Shown: piece by piece, positions 27,071 to 37,108 of the stretch | Layout: the number at the start of each line of letters is the position of its first letter | How positions within the stretch are numbered: the stretch's first letter is position 1 | Assembly: GCF_900186995.1 (NCBI RefSeq) | Contig: NZ_LT906463.1 | Location: 744,001 to 808,000 of the forward strand | DNA length: 64,000 bases | Origin: Haemophilus pittmaniae | GTDB lineage: Bacteria; Pseudomonadota; Gammaproteobacteria; Enterobacterales; Pasteurellaceae | Direction: 5' to 3' | The notes under the pieces: generated by a model | Seen by the model: the letters and a program-made list of their open reading frames with translations, nothing else | Told to the model about the DNA's origin: nothing | Database searches by the model: none | Translations under genes and position numbers: made by a program

Positions 27071-27100
27071 AAAAATGCGGTCATGATGACCGCATTTTTT
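27071..27100. terminator. Bidirectional terminator between DKNYY gene and hcr
   Basis: A perfect 13-bp stem (AAAAATGCGGTCA with TGACCGCATTTTT) with a 3-base loop has T-runs on both strands. It serves the converging genes on either side. The arms resemble a diverged uptake signal pair. Confidence 0.9.
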
Positions 27101-27112
27101 ATGGCAAAGAGC

Positions 27113-28132
27113 TTATAGCGCAACGCTAACGTCTGATTTCAGACGGCAGCTACAGGCTAATACATAACCTTCGGCAATTTCTTCGGCAGTGAGATCGCCT
27201 GTACGTACGGTTTCTACTTCGCCACCCAATACTTTGGTTTTGCACAGGCCACACAAACCAGTGCGACAGCCACTAACCACCGGTTGCTCGTGTTCTTCCA
27301 AGGCTGCTAGTAAAGTCATGCCAACCGGTACATTGAATTGTTGGTTACTCATGCCTTTGATAGTTAATGTAGTTTGTTTGTCATAATCAATACCACTTTG
27401 AATATTGTTATCAAAGAAAGCCTCGGTAAAGAAACGTTGTTCGCTGCCCCCCAGAGCCAATACGATCTCCCGGAGATGATCCATATAGCTTTGTGGACCA
27501 CAGGTCATTACGGTGTAATCTTGGATATTCGGGACGATTTCGGCAATCATTTGTTGCGTAATACGACCAGATTTCATTGGTGCAACGGCATTTTCAGTTG
27601 CATTGATTACGAAGTTGAATTTCGGGTATTTAGCCTGTAATTCAGCCCATTCTTGTTTGAAGATGACATCCTCTGGAGAATGAACACTGTGCAATACGGT
27701 GAGATTAACTTCTGGACGATTTTTTAATAACCAGCGTGCCATTGACATTACCGGGGTAATACCACTACCGGCTCCAGCCAATAAATAATTATCGGCAACG
27801 ACTTTTTCACAACTAAAATCACCCATCGGATCAGAGAACCATACCTGATCACCGACTTTCACTTCGTGGCTCAACCATGGTGAACCTTTCCCCCCTTCAA
27901 TTTCTCGTACAGTGATGCTAACGAAGCGGCTTTCTCCGGGAGTAGAGGAAAGTGAGTAAGCACGGGCAATATGTGGCGTATTACGGATGCTAACCATGGC
28001 ATATTGGCCCGGTTGATATGGATAGAAATCTTGCGCGATAAGGTTGATAGTAGTGATATCGGCTGTTTCTTTGACGATTGAATAAACCTGTAATTCATTA
28101 ATACATAATGGGTTTTTATTGGTGTTAGCCAT
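27113..28132 (-). CDS. hcr: NADH oxidoreductase Hcr
   Basis: A 339-residue flavin/iron-sulfur protein that passes electrons from NADH to Hcp. The FAD domain has RAYSLSSTPGE (about residue 56-66). The NAD domain has LLAGAGSGITPVMSMARWLL and MTCGPQSYMD. The C-terminal plant-type [2Fe-2S] domain contains CRTGLCGLCKTKV and a fourth cysteine in LACSC. It follows hcp; a GGCCCG/CGGGCC hairpin lies in the 45-base gap (28153-28171). Confidence 0.94.
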   Translation of the reverse strand: MANTNKNPLCINELQVYSIVKETADITTINLIAQDFYPYQPGQYAMVSIRNTPHIARAYSLSSTPGESRFVSITVREIEGGKGSPWLSHEVKVGDQVWFSDPMGDFSCEKVVADNYLLAGAGSGITPVMSMARWLLKNRPEVNLTVLHSVHSPEDVIFKQEWAELQAKYPKFNFVINATENAVAPMKSGRITQQMIAEIVPNIQDYTVMTCGPQSYMDHLREIVLALGGSEQRFFTEAFFDNNIQSGIDYDKQTTLTIKGMSNQQFNVPVGMTLLAALEEHEQPVVSGCRTGLCGLCKTKVLGGEVETVRTGDLTAEEIAEGYVLACSCRLKSDVSVAL

Positions 28133-28177
28133 TTTTCTATTCCTTATAGAGAGGCCCGAATTGAACGGGCCGAAGTT

Positions 28178-29839
28178 TTAAGCCTGTTTGTTGATGATGT
28201 GACCAAAATCCTGTTCCGGCGTGGTTAAACCGTTTAAGCCGAAGGTTTGGTTGAGTAACGCCATCACATTGTCGTTTAAGAAAGCCGGTTTGCTTGGGCC
28301 GGTATAGACGTTTTTCACGCCTAGTGCCAATAAGGTAAGCAATACGATAATGGCTTTCTGTTCGAACCAGGAAAGGACGATAGATAATGGTAATTCATTT
28401 AAGCCAATGCCCAGTTTTTGCGATAAGGTTACCGCGAGCATAATAGCCGAGTAGGTATCATTACATTGACCTGCATCCAATAAACGAGGAATACCGCCGT
28501 CGATAGTACCGAAGTCTAATTTGTTGAAACGGTATTTACCGCAACCTAAGGTTAATACTGCAGTATCTTTTGGTAATGCATAAGCTAAATCAGTGTAGTA
28601 GTGACGCTCTTCTTTGTCGCCATCACAACCACCGATGACGAAAACATGACTGAGTTTCCCCGCTTTGACTAAATCGATAACTGCATCGGAGGCATCAATT
28701 AGGGTTTTACGGCCAAAACCAACGGTGATGTGGTGTTCCAATTCGGTGTATGGGAAACCTTTGCATGCAAGAGCTTTTTCGATGACAGGGGTGAAATCAT
28801 GATCATCCAAGTGGGTAACACCCGGCCAGCCAACGATATTGCGGGTAAAGATACGATCCGCGTAGTCGCCTACGTTTGGGTCGATCAAACAGTTAGATGT
28901 CATGATGATAGCGCCCGGGAAGCGAGCAAATTCTTTTTGTTGATTTTGCCAGCCACTGCCGTAGTTACCAACTAAATGTTTGTATTTTTTGAGTTCCGGA
29001 TAGCCATGTGCCGGTAGCATCTCACCGTGAGTATACACATTGATGCCTTTACCTTCGGTTTGTTCTAATAATTCTTTTAAGTCTTTTAAATCATGGCCGG
29101 AAATTAAGATACATTTTCCTGCAACCGGACGGACGTTTACTGTGGCCGGAACCGGGTTACCGAAATGCTCTGTTTCACCGGCATCCAACATAGCCATCAC
29201 TTTGAAGTTCATTGAACCGATAGCTAAGGCTTTTTCCACCAACTCATTTAAGTTGCTTGGTTGGGTACCTAGCCAAGACATGAATTGATGGTATTCGGTA
29301 TAGATATCATTATCGAATTTATCTAATACGTAAGCGTGCTCTAAATAAGCTGCTGCACCTTTTAAGCCATATAAACAAAGCAGGCGGACGCCATGGGCTT
29401 CTTCACCGATTGCCGCACGATCGATATCCAAGGCGAATTCTTTAGCTTGTTTGGCTAATTCTTCGATAGTTGAACCTTTTAATTCAATATGGGCTAATGG
29501 ATGGTTAAGAGTTGGATTGGCTTCTACTTTGCTGATTTCACGAATCAGGTCATTACGATAGATTAGTGCCTGTTGGGCATAACCTACGATGCGGGCAGAG
29601 TCAAAGTTTACGTTAGTGAGGGTGGAGAAGAATGCGCGTGGCGCAAAAGAATCTGCTTGATGATTAATAATGCCTAATTCACGCGCTTTTAACGCCCAAG
29701 CAGATAAGCTGTGTAAACAAGCGATCAATAAGTCTTGTAGATCGGAGGTTTCGGCAGTTTTGCCGCACATTCCTTGGCTATAACTACAGCCGTTACCTTT
29801 ATCGGTAACCATAGTTTGTTCACATTGTACGCAGTACAT
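28178..29839 (-). CDS. hcp: Hydroxylamine reductase (hybrid-cluster protein)
   Basis: A 553-residue class II hybrid-cluster protein that reduces NO (and hydroxylamine) under anaerobic conditions. The N-terminal cysteines MYCVQCEQT and [11 protein letters not shown] ligate the first iron-sulfur cluster. Hybrid-cluster ligand regions are visible as [31 protein letters not shown] and [28 protein letters not shown] is also conserved. The ATG at 29837-29839 has AAGGA 9 bases upstream; a longer in-frame start at 29887 is rejected. Promoter features lie at 29880-29970. Confidence 0.96.
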   Translation of the reverse strand: MYCVQCEQTMVTDKGNGCSYSQGMCGKTAETSDLQDLLIACLHSLSAWALKARELGIINHQADSFAPRAFFSTLTNVNFDSARIVGYAQQALIYRNDLIREISKVEANPTLNHPLAHIELKGSTIEELAKQAKEFALDIDRAAIGEEAHGVRLLCLYGLKGAAAYLEHAYVLDKFDNDIYTEYHQFMSWLGTQPSNLNELVEKALAIGSMNFKVMAMLDAGETEHFGNPVPATVNVRPVAGKCILISGHDLKDLKELLEQTEGKGINVYTHGEMLPAHGYPELKKYKHLVGNYGSGWQNQQKEFARFPGAIIMTSNCLIDPNVGDYADRIFTRNIVGWPGVTHLDDHDFTPVIEKALACKGFPYTELEHHITVGFGRKTLIDASDAVIDLVKAGKLSHVFVIGGCDGDKEERHYYTDLAYALPKDTAVLTLGCGKYRFNKLDFGTIDGGIPRLLDAGQCNDTYSAIMLAVTLSQKLGIGLNELPLSIVLSWFEQKAIIVLLTLLALGVKNVYTGPSKPAFLNDNVMALLNQTFGLNGLTTPEQDFGHIINKQA

Positions 29840-29879
29840 AATTGCAGTCCTTTTTTGTAGAGTAAAAGTAAATTTAAAT

Positions 29880-29896
29880 CCGACCAATTTGGTCGG
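29880..29896. promoter_or_regulatory. Perfect 17-bp palindrome in the hcp leader
   Basis: CCGACCAATTTGGTCGG is an 8+1+8 perfect palindrome 41 bases upstream of the hcp start codon, just after the predicted transcript start (about 29904). It could be a repressor operator or a transcript hairpin. It does not match the NsrR consensus as I know it. Confidence 0.5.
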
Positions 29897-29910
29897 GTTC
29901 GCGGTGCGAA

Positions 29911-29970
29911 ATGCTAAGCACTTTCCCCAATAAGAGCAAGCGCAATTACAATTTTCTTGATCTAGATTAA
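29911..29970 (-). promoter_or_regulatory. hcp promoter with FNR-like site
   Basis: On the minus strand: -35 TTGCTC (29934-29939), 17-base spacer, -10 TAGCAT (29911-29916). TTGATCTAGATTAA (29957-29970) matches the FNR consensus at all but one position. Its centre would be near -59.5 relative to a start at about 29904, suitable for class I activation. Confidence 0.6.
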
Positions 29971-30007
29971 GTGAAATACCCGTAACGGGGTAGGCTTGTG
30001 TAGGTTG

Positions 30008-30024
30008 TTGATAATCTTTATCAA
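30008..30024. promoter_or_regulatory. TTGATAA palindrome upstream of hcp and arcB
   Basis: TTGATAATCTTTATCAA is a perfect 7+3+7 inverted repeat. Half sites resemble FNR half sites but are separated by 7 rather than 4 bases, so a different regulator is likely if it is functional. Confidence 0.35.
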
Positions 30025-30292
30025 ATCCAATCGTTGATATGCAGTGTTTCAGCGTAGAAATGATAGAAGGACAGCATAAGTATTTTTCTCTTTGTGTTAC
30101 TTGTTGAATAAAATTTTAGGATTCTCATTTCTATCCGAATTTTATGCGAAATATTTTTTTTTAAGCCCTAAACTAAAAATTATATTTCAATCAGCTTTTT
30201 TTATAATTTTGCCATCCGCAATTAGATGCTGTATGTGTGATAAGTCAGAATTATTATTAATAAATAAATCCCAGAAAAATAAGGAGATTATT

Positions 30293-31297
30293 ATGGCTTT
30301 TAACCTTAAAAATAGACATTTACTTAGCTTGGTAAACCACAGCGAACGTGAAATTAAATATCTATTAGACTTAGCTCGAGATTTAAAACGGGCAAAATAT
30401 GCAGGAACCGAACAGCAAAAATTAAAAGGAAAAAACATCGCATTAATCTTTGAAAAAACCTCCACTCGAACCCGCTGCGCCTTTGAAGTTGCCGCTTATG
30501 ACCAAGGTGCTCAAGTTACCTATATCGATCCAAACTCTTCTCAAATCGGCCATAAAGAAAGTATGAAAGATACCGCCCGAGTATTAGGCCGTATGTATGA
30601 TGCAATTGAATATCGTGGTTTTAAACAAGAAATAGTACAGGAACTTGCAGATTATGCTGGAGTTCCTGTTTTTAATGGTTTAACCGATGAATTTCACCCA
30701 ACTCAAATGTTAGCCGATGTACTAACCATGATCGAAAATTGCGATAAACCATTAAGTGAAATTAAATATGTTTATATTGGTGATGCTCGTAATAATATGG
30801 GGAACTCATTGTTACTAATCGGTGCAAAATTAGGTATGGATGTGCGGATCTGCGGGCCAAAAGCGCTATTGCCGGATGCTGAGCTAGTTGAACTATGTGA
30901 AGGTTTTGCGAAACAAAGCGGTGCACGTATTACAGTTACAGACGACATCGATAAAGCGGTGAAAGATGTAGACTTTGTACATACGGATGTGTGGGTCTCC
31001 ATGGGTGAACCGTTAGAAACCTGGGGCGAACGGATCAAACTATTGCTTCCTTATCAAGTCACGCCGGAATTAATGAAACGTACCGGTAACAGCAAAGTTA
31101 AATTTATGCACTGTCTACCGGCATTCCATAACAGTGAAACCAAGGTTGGTCGTCAAATTGCAGAAAAATATCCTGAATTGGCCAATGGTATTGAAGTGAC
31201 TGAAGATGTTTTCGAATCACCACAAAATATCGCCTTTGAACAGGCTGAAAACCGTATGCATACGATTAAAGCCGTACTTTATGCCAGCTTAATTTAA
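30293..31297 (+). CDS. arcB: Ornithine carbamoyltransferase, catabolic type
   Basis: A 334-residue cytosolic enzyme. Carbamoyl-phosphate site: [21 protein letters not shown] (residues about 52-72, written here as the STRTRC signature region); ornithine site: [15 protein letters not shown] near 273. Clustering with carbamate kinase and a YfcC-type carrier suggests the catabolic direction, phosphorolysis of citrulline to ornithine and carbamoyl phosphate. The ATG at 30293 ([11 protein letters not shown]) has AAGGAG 6 bases upstream; earlier in-frame starts extend into untranslated leader. Confidence 0.93.
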   Translation: MAFNLKNRHLLSLVNHSEREIKYLLDLARDLKRAKYAGTEQQKLKGKNIALIFEKTSTRTRCAFEVAAYDQGAQVTYIDPNSSQIGHKESMKDTARVLGRMYDAIEYRGFKQEIVQELADYAGVPVFNGLTDEFHPTQMLADVLTMIENCDKPLSEIKYVYIGDARNNMGNSLLLIGAKLGMDVRICGPKALLPDAELVELCEGFAKQSGARITVTDDIDKAVKDVDFVHTDVWVSMGEPLETWGERIKLLLPYQVTPELMKRTGNSKVKFMHCLPAFHNSETKVGRQIAEKYPELANGIEVTEDVFESPQNIAFEQAENRMHTIKAVLYASLI

Positions 31298-31307
31298 GGA
31301 GCTAACA

Positions 31308-32240
31308 ATGAGAATTGTAATTGCACTTGGTGGTAATGCGCTACTGCGTCGTGGTGAGCCATTAACCGCAGATAATCAACGACAGAATGTTCGAATTGCC
31401 TGTGAACAAATTGCCAAAATCTATCCGAATAATGAATTGGTGATAGCTCACGGGAATGGTCCTCAAGTTGGTTTATTAGCCTTACAGGGCGCAGCGTATA
31501 AGGATGTACCAACTTATCCATTGGATGTGTTGGGAGCTGAGTCGGTTGGTATGATCGGCTACATGATTCAACAAGAATTAGGTAATTTAGTTCCTTTTGA
31601 GGTGCCATTCGCCACATTATTATCACAAGTCGAAGTGGATATTAATGATCCCGCCTTCAAGAATCCAACTAAACCGATTGGTCCGGTTTATTCTAAGGAA
31701 GAGGCCGAGCGTTTAGCTAAGGAAAAAAACTGGTCGATTGCCCAGGATGGCGACAAATACCGTCGGGTTGTGCCAAGTCCATTACCAAAACGTATCTTTG
31801 AAATTCGTCCAGTGAAATGGTTATTGGAAAAAGGCAGTATTGTGATTTGCGCCGGTGGTGGTGGCATACCAACCTACTATGACGAGCAACATAATTTGCA
31901 AGGTGTTGAAGCGGTGATTGATAAGGATCTTTGTTCTGCATTGTTAGCGGAAAACTTAGAAGCCGATTTATTCATTATCGCGACAGATGTTTCAGCTGCT
32001 TTTGTGGATTGGGGAACTCCAAATCAAAAAGCGATTGCTGCAGCTTCGCCGGATGCAATTGAGAAATTAGGTTTTGCTGCCGGTTCCATGGGGCCAAAAG
32101 TACAGGCCGCAGCAAACTTTGCCCGTCATACAGGAAAAGATGCTGTAATTGGTTCCCTATCCGATATCGTCGATATTGTGAAAGGCAAAGCCGGTACCCG
32201 TGTAACCACTAAAGTGGATGAAATTTCTTATTATGCTTAA
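31308..32240 (+). CDS. arcC: Carbamate kinase
   Basis: A 310-residue amino-acid-kinase-family enzyme that makes ATP from carbamoyl phosphate and ADP. It opens [32 protein letters not shown], the lid region near 125-155 ([15 protein letters not shown]) and [14 protein letters not shown] are typical. It begins 10 bases after arcB with a GGAG ribosome site, so the two are co-translated. Together they give one ATP per citrulline. Confidence 0.96.
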   Translation: MRIVIALGGNALLRRGEPLTADNQRQNVRIACEQIAKIYPNNELVIAHGNGPQVGLLALQGAAYKDVPTYPLDVLGAESVGMIGYMIQQELGNLVPFEVPFATLLSQVEVDINDPAFKNPTKPIGPVYSKEEAERLAKEKNWSIAQDGDKYRRVVPSPLPKRIFEIRPVKWLLEKGSIVICAGGGGIPTYYDEQHNLQGVEAVIDKDLCSALLAENLEADLFIIATDVSAAFVDWGTPNQKAIAAASPDAIEKLGFAAGSMGPKVQAAANFARHTGKDAVIGSLSDIVDIVKGKAGTRVTTKVDEISYYA

Positions 32241-32353
32241 TGATTATTAAAGACGCTTTGAATGTTGTTCTGTTTAAAGCTGTGCGACAATCGGCATGGC
32301 CTTTGTTGCGATGCCGATTTTAAATAATCGCTTGTCTTGCTCAGGAGGTTGCT

Positions 32354-33880
32354 ATGGAAGCAACTAAAAAAAAGACGTTTAACTTTCCGTCTGCATTTAC
32401 TATCTTATTTGTCATTTTAATCATCGCCGTTGGATTAACTTGGGTTATCCCATCCGGCTCCTATTCCAAACTGACCTACAATTCAACAGATCATGCGTTT
32501 GTTGTTAAATCCTATGGTCAAGAGGATAAAACCTACCCAGCCACCGAAGCTACACTTAACGATCTGAATATTAAAATTAAATTATCTAATTTTACTGAAG
32601 GCGTTATCAAAAAACCTATTGCAATCCCAGGAACTTACCAACGTATTGAGCAACACTATAAAGGAATTATGGATATTCCAAAAAGTATGGTGGAAGGAAC
32701 CATTGAAGCCGTGGATGTGATGGTGTTCATTTTTGTATTAGGGGGAATGATTGGGGTTATTAACCGAACCGGAGCATTTAACTCGGGGTTAATGTCGCTA
32801 GCCAATCGAACTAAAGGTAATGAGTTCTTGATTGTCTTCAGTGTCTCGGTATTAATGGTATTAGGTGGTACAACCTGCGGTATTGAGGAAGAAGCGGTGG
32901 CCTTCTACCCGATTTTAGTGCCGATTTTCTTAGCATTAGGGTATGATGCTATTGTTTGTGTCGGTGCTATTTTCTTAGCCTCCTCAATGGGGACAGCATT
33001 CTCTACCATCAATCCATTTTCGGTTGTAATTGCCTCTAATGCGGCCGGTATTCCGTTTACCGAAGGCATTGGCTTCCGAGCAATCGGTTTGGTATTGGGT
33101 GCAACCTGCGTAATTGCATACCTTTACTGGTATTGTAAGAAAGTTAAAGCGGATCCGAGTTTTTCCTATACCTATGAGGATCGGGAAGAGTTTCGTCAAC
33201 GTTATATGAAAAATTTTGATCCAAATATCGTGCCTGAATTTACTGTCCGCAGAAAATTAGTATTATTACTATTCTGCATCGCTTTCCCAATTATGATTTG
33301 GGGGGTAATGGCCGGTGGTTGGTGGTTCCCGCAAATGGCGGCATCCTTCCTAACCATTACGATTATCATCATGTTTATCAGCGGATTATCCGAAAAAGCG
33401 ATTGTTGAATCCTTTACCGAAGGTGCCTCCGAATTGGTCGGCGTGTCATTGATTATCGGCTTGGCACGTGGGGTAAACCTTGTTCTGGAACAAGGTATGA
33501 TTTCCGATACAATATTAGACTATATGTCAAATTTGGTAAGCGGCATGCCGGGTAGTGTATTTATTCTCGGTCAGCTTGTGGTGTTTATCTTCTTGGGACT
33601 CATTGTGCCATCTTCTTCTGGTTTGGCTGTGCTTTCTATGCCGATTATGGCACCATTGGCCGATGCGGTGGGCATTCCAAGAGATATCGTGGTTTCCGCT
33701 TACAACTGGGGTCAATATGCAATGCTCTTCCTTGCTCCAACAGGATTAGTATTAGTAACCCTACAAATGTTGCATATTCCTTTCAATAAATGGGTGAAAT
33801 TTGTTATGCCGATGATTGGTTGCTTGTTACTGATAGGCTCCATTCTATTGGTCATTCAAGTCTCGATGTATAGTGTTTAA
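32354..33880 (+). CDS. YfcC/ArcD-type amino-acid carrier
   Basis: A 508-residue inner-membrane protein with about 11-12 hydrophobic segments (first helix about residues 12-32, FTILFVILIIAVGLTWVIPS). Its periplasmic loop of about 85 residues follows. GGTTCGIEEEAVAFYPILVP and LIVPSSSGLAVLSMPIMAPL are the two conserved substrate-site repeats of the YfcC/DcuC superfamily. It may exchange ornithine for arginine or citrulline, by position after arcBC. The AGGAGG ribosome site stands 6 bases upstream. A hairpin follows the gene. Confidence 0.85.
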   Translation: MEATKKKTFNFPSAFTILFVILIIAVGLTWVIPSGSYSKLTYNSTDHAFVVKSYGQEDKTYPATEATLNDLNIKIKLSNFTEGVIKKPIAIPGTYQRIEQHYKGIMDIPKSMVEGTIEAVDVMVFIFVLGGMIGVINRTGAFNSGLMSLANRTKGNEFLIVFSVSVLMVLGGTTCGIEEEAVAFYPILVPIFLALGYDAIVCVGAIFLASSMGTAFSTINPFSVVIASNAAGIPFTEGIGFRAIGLVLGATCVIAYLYWYCKKVKADPSFSYTYEDREEFRQRYMKNFDPNIVPEFTVRRKLVLLLFCIAFPIMIWGVMAGGWWFPQMAASFLTITIIIMFISGLSEKAIVESFTEGASELVGVSLIIGLARGVNLVLEQGMISDTILDYMSNLVSGMPGSVFILGQLVVFIFLGLIVPSSSGLAVLSMPIMAPLADAVGIPRDIVVSAYNWGQYAMLFLAPTGLVLVTLQMLHIPFNKWVKFVMPMIGCLLLIGSILLVIQVSMYSV

Positions 33881-33888
33881 ATGATAGG

Positions 33889-33922
33889 TTTAGCCGCTCC
33901 AATGTTGTAAAGAGCGGCTAAA
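33889..33922 (+). terminator. Hairpin after the arcBC-carrier operon
   Basis: An 11-bp perfect stem (TTTAGCCGCTC with GAGCGGCTAAA) is followed by the weak T-tract TCTTTGTT; a probable partial terminator before the Lrp gene. Confidence 0.7.
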
Positions 33923-33953
33923 TCTTTGTTAGATTAGAGAAAAAGGATTTCTT

Positions 33954-34424
33954 ATGTATCAAAAGAAGCTTTTTGATAATATTGATACCCGTATTCTAAA
34001 GGCTTTGCAGAGAAATGGCCGATTACAAAATAATGAACTGGCTAATGAAATAGGACTTTCTAATTCCGCTTGTTTAAGACGGGTAAATTTACTGGAAGAA
34101 AGCGGCGTGATTGATGGTTATGTCGCCCTATTAAATCCTAAGAAAGTCAATTGTAATATCATTGTTTATGCGTTAGGCACATTTGCGGAAGAAAGTCCGG
34201 AATTAAAAGAAAAATTTATTTTTGAAATTAAGCTCATTCCACAAATCCTCGAGTGCCATTTCATGTCCGGAACCTATGATTTTTTACTGAAATGTTGTGT
34301 TGCCGACCTTGAGGAATTTAATCATTTAAAAGCAGTTTATCTCAACAGCCATATCGGAATAAAAAACCTAAAATCAGAAATTACTTTAAAAACCGTTAAA
34401 TCCACCACTGAATTGCCACTGTAG
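33954..34424 (+). CDS. Lrp/AsnC-family transcriptional regulator
   Basis: A 156-residue regulator. The N-terminal helix-turn-helix (about residues 10-55) shows NIDTRILKALQRNGRLQNNELA and the recognition helix LSNSACLRRVNLLEESGVI. The C-terminal part is the RAM ligand/oligomer domain (CHFMSGTYDFLLKC). The ligand is probably an amino acid. Placed 73 bases after the carrier gene and behind a hairpin, it may regulate the arc cluster, but no operator is identified. AAGGA is 7 bases before the ATG. Confidence 0.9.
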   Translation: MYQKKLFDNIDTRILKALQRNGRLQNNELANEIGLSNSACLRRVNLLEESGVIDGYVALLNPKKVNCNIIVYALGTFAEESPELKEKFIFEIKLIPQILECHFMSGTYDFLLKCCVADLEEFNHLKAVYLNSHIGIKNLKSEITLKTVKSTTELPL

Positions 34425-34503
34425 CGATAGCAACGGTTGGCAATTCCAGCCTTGAATACTTCGCTTAATGCCCCTTCGTTTCTTTTGTTTTTCCCATAAA
34501 AAT

Positions 34504-34604
34504 ACGCCCGCGAAGGGCGGGCACTGGAAACGCTATGACGATTTTGAGAGTTTTTGCCAAAATTGGATGTAACCCATTGATTTTATTAGGGTTGCTTTAA
34601 AAAT
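34504..34604 (+). repeat. Dispersed repeat, copy 3 (with extra half copy to 34630)
   Basis: The core TAACCCATTGATTTTATTAG lies at 34570-34589, preceded by GATTTTGAGAGTTTTTG. The 5' end ACGCCC (34504-34509) is interrupted by a GCCCGC/GCGGGC hairpin. A second ATCGTTGATTTTATTG (34611-34626) follows, a tandem half copy. The junction is convergent (lrp/dusA). Confidence 0.75.
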
Positions 34605-34633
34605 CTATAAATCGTTGATTTTATTGTAATAAA

Positions 34634-35620
34634 TCAGGCAGCTTCAACAAAGCTTAAGGCCGTTTCCACTACTTCAACGCCTGCGCCTGCTTTGTGCGCA
34701 TTTTCACTTAAATAGCGGCGCCATTGGCGGGCTCCTTTAACCTGTTGAAAAGCGCCGAGCATTGGCCGAATCAAATGATTTAAGTACACACCTTGGCTGA
34801 GTTGCGCTTCTAAATAAGGGAACATTGCCGTTACTGCTTGGCGTGCGCTAATAAGCGGTGCATTCGGATCAAACAGCGCACGATCCACGCCACCCAGCAG
34901 GGATGGATTTTGATAGGCCTCGCGTCCCACCATAACCCCATCGACAAATTGCAAATGGGTTTGCATTTCCTCAAGGGTTTTAATGCCGCCATTAATGGCT
35001 ATTTTAAGTTCAGGAAAATCGGCTTTGAGACGATACACTCGAGCATAATCAAGCGGTGGAATTTCACGGTTTTCCTTTGGGCTTAACCCTGACAGCCAAG
35101 CTTTACGGGCATGTACAATAAATTCCCGACAGCCAGCCTGTTGTATCCGGGCAATGAAATCCGTTAAGAATTCATAGCTATCCAGCTCATCAATACCGAT
35201 ACGGGTTTTCACCGTCACGGGAATATCGACTTCCGCCTGCATGGCTTGCACGCATGCGCCGACTAAGTCGGCTTTTGCCATTAAACATGCACCGAACATT
35301 CCATTCTGCACTCGATCCGATGGGCATCCCACGTTTAAGTTGATTTCTTGATAACCACGCGTTGCCGCTAATTTTGCGCAATGGGCGAGTTGTTGTGGAT
35401 CGCTGCCGCCCAGTTGCAATGCTACCGGATTTTCCGCGCAATCAAAGGCGAGATGATCGTAGGTGGCATGAATAATCGCCGGAGCTGTTACCATTTCTGT
35501 GTACAACAAGGCATGGCGGGTAAATTGGCGATGGAAATAACGGCAGTGACGGGTCGTCCAATCAAGCATTGGTGCGACTGAAAAGCGCCCGCGGTAATAG
35601 TGATTAATTTGCTCGGTCAT
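34634..35620 (-). CDS. dusA: tRNA-dihydrouridine(20/20a) synthase DusA
   Basis: A 328-residue flavoenzyme that reduces U20/U20a in tRNA D-loops using NADPH. It opens with [39 protein letters not shown] carries the catalytic cysteine; [20 protein letters not shown] is a DusA-specific motif; INGGI and [11 protein letters not shown] bind the FMN phosphate. It is 15 bases downstream of the ClC gene on the same strand. Confidence 0.96.
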   Translation of the reverse strand: MTEQINHYYRGRFSVAPMLDWTTRHCRYFHRQFTRHALLYTEMVTAPAIIHATYDHLAFDCAENPVALQLGGSDPQQLAHCAKLAATRGYQEINLNVGCPSDRVQNGMFGACLMAKADLVGACVQAMQAEVDIPVTVKTRIGIDELDSYEFLTDFIARIQQAGCREFIVHARKAWLSGLSPKENREIPPLDYARVYRLKADFPELKIAINGGIKTLEEMQTHLQFVDGVMVGREAYQNPSLLGGVDRALFDPNAPLISARQAVTAMFPYLEAQLSQGVYLNHLIRPMLGAFQQVKGARQWRRYLSENAHKAGAGVEVVETALSFVEAA

Positions 35621-35634
35621 TGGGTTACAGAGGA

Positions 35635-36975
35635 TTATTGCAGCTGTTGGCGAAAACGCCCCGCTGCGAAATGATAAAACGGTTTTGGATTAAATTGGCG
35701 GGAGATTATGGCGGCAATAATGCCTGAAATCAATAACCAAATCAGTACCGGTTGGGCGCCGGTCATCTCCATTACTACCACGCCGGAAGTCACCGGAGAT
35801 TGTGTCGCGCCAGCCAAGAATGCAGCCATGCAAAGCAATACTAAAAAGCGTTGATCGATAACGCCACCGCTGATATCCCATAGCATGACACCGATACCTG
35901 CGCCGGTGGTGAGGGAGGGCGTGAAAATACCGCCGGCGACACCATTCCAATAGGTAAAGACGGTTGCCGCTAATTTTAATACGCCCACCGAAGGATCGGA
36001 CAATTGCCCTTCTAACGCATTGGCCACCACTTGATAACCGGTACCATAGGTTTGCCCTTGACTATAACTACCGAGGGCAGCCAGACATAAACCAAGAATG
36101 AGTGCCACAATAACCGGATGACGGCGAATAAAAGGACGGCAAAATAATGGCGCGGTACCAGCCACGCCCTTGGCCAATAACCGGGCAAACAGCCCGCCGA
36201 GCACGCCACATAGTACACCACAGACCAATAGCCATAAACATATATTAGGAATATCGGTAATACCTTGGTATTTTGGGAAATAAGGGCTATTGCCTTGAAT
36301 GGCGACTAAAATGAAACCGGCGGCCAGTACTCCGATTAATACTCTACGTTCCCAGCGTAGTAGGGTACCTCGACCTAATTCTTCAATCGCAAAAATCACT
36401 CCGGCCAACGGTGCATTAAATGCGGCAGCTAGGCCACCGGCAGCACCGGTAGCGATTAATTCATTGGTGGTGAGGGCGCGGAAGGCCCATTGATAGCGCC
36501 GACATAATTCACTCCAAGCCAGCATGACTGCAGCCCCGACTTGTACGGAAGGACCTTCACGGCCAACCGATGCGCCAATGACCATGGCTAAAAAGGTAAG
36601 CGGAATTTTCCAGAGGGTTTGCCCTAAGCGGAGCAATTTGCTTTTGTTGGCGCCATGGGCAACTTCAATAGAGGCAATGACTTGTGGAATACCACTACCG
36701 CCTACAAAGGGCGTATATTTGGCAGTAAACCAAGTGAGCAAGGCTAATCCGCAAGGCAATACAAACCAAACGGCGAGTGGATAGCGTTGACTCCAGTAAT
36801 GATTGAATTCTAGGCCGAGATCCGCCAATTTGGCAAATCCGAAGGATACTAAGGCCACTAATGCGCTGCCGATCATTAAACAGCCGAACTCTATAGATTT
36901 ATGGGATAACCGCCCAGTTTGCCGTATTTTTCGACGGAAAAAATGACGTAGACGGAGGTAACAATAACGAAACAT
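35635..36975 (-). CDS. clcA: ClC-family chloride/proton antiporter
   Basis: A 446-residue inner-membrane protein. Ion-path motifs: [13 protein letters not shown] (about residue 92), [14 protein letters not shown] with the gating glutamate (about 141), and [16 protein letters not shown] (about 345). The internal proton-transfer glutamate region [12 protein letters not shown] is present, so antiport rather than channel behaviour is expected. There is no C-terminal CBS domain. No good ribosome site precedes the start at 36975, which rests on family alignment from memory. Confidence 0.9.
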   Translation of the reverse strand: MFRYCYLRLRHFFRRKIRQTGRLSHKSIEFGCLMIGSALVALVSFGFAKLADLGLEFNHYWSQRYPLAVWFVLPCGLALLTWFTAKYTPFVGGSGIPQVIASIEVAHGANKSKLLRLGQTLWKIPLTFLAMVIGASVGREGPSVQVGAAVMLAWSELCRRYQWAFRALTTNELIATGAAGGLAAAFNAPLAGVIFAIEELGRGTLLRWERRVLIGVLAAGFILVAIQGNSPYFPKYQGITDIPNICLWLLVCGVLCGVLGGLFARLLAKGVAGTAPLFCRPFIRRHPVIVALILGLCLAALGSYSQGQTYGTGYQVVANALEGQLSDPSVGVLKLAATVFTYWNGVAGGIFTPSLTTGAGIGVMLWDISGGVIDQRFLVLLCMAAFLAGATQSPVTSGVVVMEMTGAQPVLIWLLISGIIAAIISRQFNPKPFYHFAAGRFRQQLQ

Positions 36976-37049
36976 GAGGAAAATATGAAAACAGGAATTT
37001 GTGGCAAATTATAAGATGCGATAGTCACTTGGGCAATTGACATAAAACA

Positions 37050-37087
37050 AAACGCGATGACTAACATCGCTGTTAATCATCGCGTTT
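37050..37087 (-). terminator. Terminator of the amino-acid ABC operon
   Basis: An 11-bp stem AAACGCGATGA (37050-37060) with TCATCGCGTTT (37077-37087). On the minus strand the tail is TTTTGTTTT. It lies after the solute-binding gene. Confidence 0.88.
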
Positions 37088-37108
37088 AAGAAGAAGCTGA
37101 TAGACCGG

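Larger units (their letters stand above)
29840..30292. other. Divergent hcp / arcB control region
   Basis: This 453-base AT-rich interval lies between divergent genes. It holds the hcp promoter with an FNR-like site (29957-29970), two perfect palindromes (29880-29896 and 30008-30024) and, for arcB, a TATAAT at 30202-30207 without an evident -35. A possible half ARG box TGAATAAAATTTTA is at about 30104-30117. No coding sequence is supported here. Confidence 0.6.
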
